Below are positions 30,731 through 35,151 of a stretch of 35,151 nt of DNA, in pieces. The translations under genes and the position numbers were made by a program. Under the pieces are notes generated by a model. That model was not told where the DNA came from and did no database searches. It saw only the letters and a list, made by a program, of their open reading frames with translations. Within the stretch, counting starts at the first letter, position 1. The number at the start of each line of letters is the position of its first letter. Source of the stretch: Macrocybe gigantea (Eukaryota > Basidiomycota > Agaricomycetes > Agaricales > Callistosporiaceae); assembly GCA_011319805.1 (NCBI GenBank), contig SJRY01000154.1:1-35151 (forward strand), written 5' to 3'.

Positions 30731-32079
30731 TCAAGCTGCGAAATGAAACGGCTCGAAATCAGCCGGGCGCATGTTGGATATCGGAAAAGGAGCGCTAGCT
30801 GCCCACCTGGCAAGCATTGAGGTGGAATAGACTAGGAAGATCCTTGCCTGTGACCGAGACGCTGCGACCTGGACCGATGAAGGGCACTCACGTTTCGTGG
30901 TCAACAACTGCATGCCGAGCCACACGAGGTTGGAACCCATCGTGAGGAACTGCATGTGGAATCATCAGTGCGCGTGTAGGCATGCTGCGATGAGGCGAGA
31001 GGGCGCACTCTTACACATATGGACCTTACAGATGAGACGACGCTGGTGTGCAAAGTCGTCGGTCAGCACCCCACCCGAAATCCCAGTTGAACCCCACGGC
31101 TGTCATGTCCTCACCTAGTCAACAATCCGGTTTCTGCGATGCGTCGATCGGGGATGTGAGCATCAAGCACCGCTGCGCCCCTTTCGAAGCGAACAATTTG
31201 ACGACTCACGGATGGAGCTTATGATGAGTCTGGCCAGGAGTTTCTTCGTCTGCCTGCCAGAGCCCGTCAGCAAAAAAAAAAAAAAAAAAGAAAAAGAAAA
31301 AGCTCAAAAGCTCGTCTGAAAGCTGATCTCGACGCACCTCGGGCCGTCCTGGCGACGACGCCACAGCCAGCGGCACAAGACCGCGCTGGTGAGAACGTCC
31401 AGCGAGGCGCCGGTGAACATGGCGACGGCGCCCAGCGTGCCGACGCGCTGCTGCACCGTGATTGGGAGAGCGCCGGCATTTGCGCGCTCACCCACAGCGT
31501 GAGAGAGAAGCGGAAGAGGTCCAGCGCCCAGCAGACTAAAGGCACGAGGAGCCATCTGCCGGACATGAGCTTGCCACACGCGGTATAATAGTGGGCCTTC
31601 ACGGGACATGGCTGTGAGCGCTGAAGAGTTGTGGCAGGGTTGGGGCGGCGCACCTGTATTGCGCCGTCGGTAATGGCGGTCAGGCAGATGGAGGCAGCGA
31701 ACGAGAACGGGAACAGCACGTCGGGCTGCATGTGCCTTAGTGTGTACCATAGGAAATGGGACGTCAGAGCCGAGTGTGCGCACTCGAGGACCCTGAGGGA
31801 GAGAATTGATGAGCATTGTTCATCGAAACCGCAGAAATGCGCGAGCCACACACGCACCAAGTCATGAAAACCTGTAACGGGCGAAGATAATGTAATAAAA
31901 ACGTGAATGCGGAGATCGTTGTCGACTCACGAGCACCCGGACGTGCCGCGGATCAGCGGTAAAGATCGAAAAGTACTTGAAGGCCTGCATCGTGATGATG
32001 CCAGACAGGAAGATGCTCAGCAGCAGGCCGACCTCCAGCGCGCCGATGGTCAGATGGAATTCGAGTTCGAGGTGGGCAT
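30731..32079 (-). CDS. Multi-spanning membrane protein, DUF6534 type
   Basis: Resembles the seven-helix membrane proteins annotated with DUF6534 that are abundant in mushroom-forming fungi and have no known function. The proposed ATG is at 32079 (MPTSNSNSI), followed after a one-base break by LTIGALEVGLLLSIFLSGII and TMQAFKYFSIFTADPRHVRV. Later exons give LRVLECAHSALTSHFLWYTL, LFPFSFAASICLTAITDGAI, SGRWLLVPLVCWALDLFRFS, LLARLIISSI and AETGLLT. The end is SNLVWLGMQLLTTK joined to LYSTSMLARW across an intron with a GTGAGT donor and CCTAG acceptor; the NS/TS-LLA motif after a Lys-Leu-Tyr is typical of this family's C-terminus. The stop is at 30731. The intron near 31270-31330 holds a run of about 18 A on the plus strand. 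Confidence 0.75.
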
Positions 32080-33817
32080 GGTTGACGCATGTGCGAATGT
32101 TGAGCCGTGGATATGGAGGGAATCGTCCGTTACATGCCAAGCTCCGACCCTCAGTCTTGTATGCTCGGCGTGAGCGTCGAGGCCCCAGGGGCCCATGTGC
32201 TCGAAATTTTTTTTCCCGTGACGACAAGATGTTGTCGGATTCTCAGGCAACCAGATCTGCGCGTCTAATCGTGATGTTGCACGACAACTGTTTTTTTTTT
32301 TTTTTTTCCTGCTTCAGATCCGAGTATGCCAAAATGACAGCTGTTGAATCTGTTTCGAACAAGAAGATGGATTCTTCTCTGAATCACGACCGGAGATCAG
32401 AAGGGCGAGCACTGTCTCACGGACGGTCCTCTCGCGACGCTCGCGAGCTCCTGAGAGAGCAACACGTCGCTACGTGGCCGAAGGCCGTTCGTTCAACAAA
32501 GCGGCTGGGCACGTCATCCACCAGCATTGAGGAGACCGTTCTGAAATAGACGCATCAGAAGTTGAATGATGCATCAATGCGTCAGGCGGTGATCTACCCT
32601 GAGGCTGTTGCGATGGACGAGGAGGCGATCGTCAAGGTCTCGGGAGCGCTTTTAATTTTAGCATGTGCAGCCGCATGGCACTATGCACATTCGACGGGTG
32701 CTCCACAACTACCAAACGTTCCGATGAAGAAGGCGATGAACATACCTTGGAGCAGATGCGAAGCACACCACGAGATCCAACTACTGTTCATGACAGCCAT
32801 GGGTGGTTTGTTCTTTTTCGAGTCTAGTCCACAGCTGTCGGAATGTTTACGGCAAGTCGAATGGGATAGGGATGTTGCCGGCATGTTCATTAAGCAAGTT
32901 CAAAATTGAAACGGAATCTCTGAGGTCAATGTCCTAGATACGAATAGGGGCATCAATAACATAGCGGTGACCGAGAGCGTCGAAGCATCTGTTACATATC
33001 ATCGACAGAGAACTGTCAAAATACGACGTTGTTCAGCTATTCCTGCATTGAAGATAGTTCTAGAAGCCCGTTCGTCCATTCAGCCAGTGGCAGCCAAATA
33101 AAACTAACCTGAATCTGGCAACTCATGACTGGGAGGCCCCCCCAAAAAAAAGTGTAGTTCAGCGGGATGCTGGTATAGTAAAAGGCACATGCAGACACAT
33201 GCATATTGCATGAGCATCCTCTTCCCATTGAGTCACCGGCACCATTTCCAACCGCGAGCTTACATGGTCACCGACGCTGCACACTGTGATGGATAATGGC
33301 AGAGGTACATACCGGCCCCATCACTATATGCGCCATATGCACATGCATGGTGGTACGACACGCCCTACGCAGCCCTAGGTTTCCCAAAAATATGCCGGTT
33401 TATGTATGGCTTTGTACCTCAGGGCAAGTGGTTGAGAGGGACGGACAGGAGAGAAGACTGTTCCGGGAGGCCGGGCCCGGACCGGTGGATTGGTATGCAA
33501 GAGAGACTTGACCTGATGCTTGCGTATCTCAATGGCATTATTGCGTGCTCATCTCCCTGCCAACTCTTCTCCTTTCCTCAGCAAATGCTTGGATACTTGG
33601 GACGGAACCGGACCTGGGCTAAGCCATACTTGCAAGACGAACGTTCGTCTGCCCGAATGCGGGGAGGTGCGTGTGTGTGGGGTAATTTGTAATTATTTTG
33701 TTTGATGACATAATTTGGATCGTCTATGCATTTGATAACGTCTCTCGCTTAGCCCCAGCTCCAGCTCATCAGAACCTCTATTCAAACCCGCGAATCCGTA
33801 GCACAACTGCTTCGGAA
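32080..33817. other. Long intergenic stretch without an identified gene
   Basis: The first 200 bases are the promoter of the membrane-protein gene, with a run of about 16 T at 32290. A plus frame from 32562 to 32909 (115 residues, one hydrophobic stretch ALLILACAAAWHYAH) and another at 33402-33692 are open but show no motif I know. They may be chance frames or relics. Confidence 0.45.
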
Positions 33818-35117
33818 ATGGTCTGTGCTTCTTTCAAGAGTCTTTTTTGCGTGTATCAGCACTCATTCCAGATTCGTAGCCGACACGAGCCCATCCGCCC
33901 AACGCAGAGCACTTGTCACAGCATCAGCAACAGCAAGCACAACAGCATCAGCATCAGCAACAACAACAACAACAGCAGCATCATGATGCCGTGACAGGAC
34001 TCAGCAGGAATCTACAGCACAAAGAAGCCCTCAGGCTCGCCCTGGGGAGCATTCTCAACCCCGTGCGTCTCTCCCCTAGCGCCCAGCTCCCTTCAGCTGC
34101 GATAACACACGATTTCGCTCCCCCTTCCTCTCATCGCAATCGCTGATCTGATAAGAAACGGCCGTACACACCGCCCTCCCGCTCCTCGTCCGGCACGGCG
34201 AGCCCTGCGTATTATACTACGGCTGCGTCGTCGCCGTTTGGACATCCGTCCCCTGCGGGCGGCCCGAGTGCCATTGCCACCACTAGCGGTGGTAACAGCC
34301 CGCCGCATGCACTAGTGCCTGTGTCGATGTCATCGACAGCTATAACGCCATCGGCCACCCCATCGCCACTCATCATGCCGCACCCCGCCCCAGCGGCGGC
34401 GGGGACTGCATCGCACCCGCACCCGACGCCCGCGATACAGGTGCACCACATTCACGACCCGAGCCGGTCCGATGTGCACCTGCATACCGTTTCGAGGCAC
34501 CTCCCGCACACGCCGTCGCGTTTGGTGAGTCGATTGCGTATCCGTCGCACGTTCACTCATGTGTGTCTGAATGTAGGGAACTGAGAGCGTGCACTGGCCG
34601 CATCCGTACGCACATCCGCATCCGCATCCGCACGCACACGGGGTGACGGGCTCGTCGGCTTCGGCGTCGTCTCCGCCACGCCTTCGTCCACGTCTTCGCC
34701 GCTGCTCTCCCGCGCACAGGCACGAGCGCGAGCACGAGCGTGGGTTCTTCTCAGGCGCACTCGCCGATCCACGAAACGCCTCCTCCGCTCGACCTGCCGC
34801 CGTCCCTGTCCCTGCACGCGCCTGCGCATCCGCATCACGAGGACGAGCTGCAGACGCACCTGCACGCCCCGGCGCCGCACCTCGCGTCCCATGCAGCCGG
34901 TTCGGCCTCCCCTTCTGCTTCTGCTTCTGCTTCTGCTGCGGCATCGGCTGCGACGTCGCCGGCTCTGCATCCTGTGAGCGACGGTCCCGTCGATGGGGCA
35001 GAAAGACAGGGCGGGGCGGGGCAAAATTCTCATACGCCCGTGCCGCGCGCCAAGTTTATCGAGACGCTGCAGAGCAAGAGCGCGTGGGATGCGCTGATTC
35101 ATGGATCGTTTTCGTGA
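33818..35117 (+). CDS. Low-complexity Gln/His/Pro/Ser-rich protein with conserved C-terminus, function unknown
   Basis: A plus-strand frame enters at an acceptor (ATTCGTAG, 33876) and encodes a Gln/His tract (33916-33990), HKEALRLALGSILNPVRLSP, then after a probable intron KKRPYTPPSRSSSG, GNSPPHALVPVSMSSTAITP and VHHIHDPSRSDVHLHTVSRH. After the intron at about 34525-34576 come WPHPYAHPHPHPHAHG, a Ser/Ala-rich stretch, and a non-repetitive end, RAKFIETLQSKSAWDALIHG, closing SFS at 35117. The short block around KEALRLALGSILNPV and the last 25 residues are the only parts that look constrained. A start at ATG 33818 with a short first exon is a guess. It could be a transcription or RNA-related factor, but nothing here proves that. 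Confidence 0.55.
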
Positions 35118-35151
35118 GAGGCGGTGCAGCTTTTCAAAATGAGTAATTCTT

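Overview
The window reads as nuclear DNA of a mushroom-forming basidiomycete (Agaricomycetes). The genes are protein-coding and intron-dense, with mostly 50-70 nt introns carrying GT(R)AGT-like donors. Several products belong to families I know mainly from this group: a DUF6534-type membrane protein, a GH79 enzyme with a C-terminal membrane tail, and two copies of an unnamed fungal family. I saw no rRNA, tRNA, CRISPR or intact transposon.

Layout. (1) 1-9624 is a conserved housekeeping block. It holds peroxisomal acyl-CoA oxidase (minus, running off the left edge), La protein (plus, divergent from it), a WRAP53/TCAB1 telomerase-RNA-binding WD40 protein (plus, 150 bp behind La) and a divergent Cdc20/Cdh1-type APC/C activator with a C-box and an Ile-Arg tail (plus). 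(2) 10336-24609 is an accessory block bounded on both sides by paralogues of one unnamed family. It holds a GH79 beta-glucuronidase-like enzyme and an MFS sugar transporter (both minus, head to tail), a poorly resolved stretch, a secreted repeat peptide precursor (19230-20192), an APH-type kinase (minus), a broken copy of the precursor's second exon, and a small conserved gene with an in-frame stop. (3) 25241-32079 holds three minus-strand genes: HPC2/ubinuclein (HIRA histone chaperone), a gamma-glutamylcyclotransferase-like gene and the DUF6534-type membrane protein. (4) 33818-35117 holds a low-complexity, glutamine/histidine-rich gene with a conserved-looking C-terminus.

The most novel candidate is the peptide precursor. 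It has a signal peptide, two copies of a 24-residue cationic segment that are identical in protein but differ synonymously in 17 of 24 codons, an Arg-Arg pair after each, and about eleven acidic 11-residue repeats. This looks like a protease-processed precursor of a membrane-active or surface-active peptide with an acidic neutralising tail. Part of its second exon is duplicated about 1.8 kb downstream, beyond the kinase gene.

A technical point affects every gene. Conserved reading frames are repeatedly broken, and each break I resolved needs one extra base, often in a short homopolymer. This points to single-base deletion errors in a long-read consensus rather than mass pseudogenisation. The CDS spans given here are therefore gene spans (introns included) that tolerate those breaks, not single open frames.
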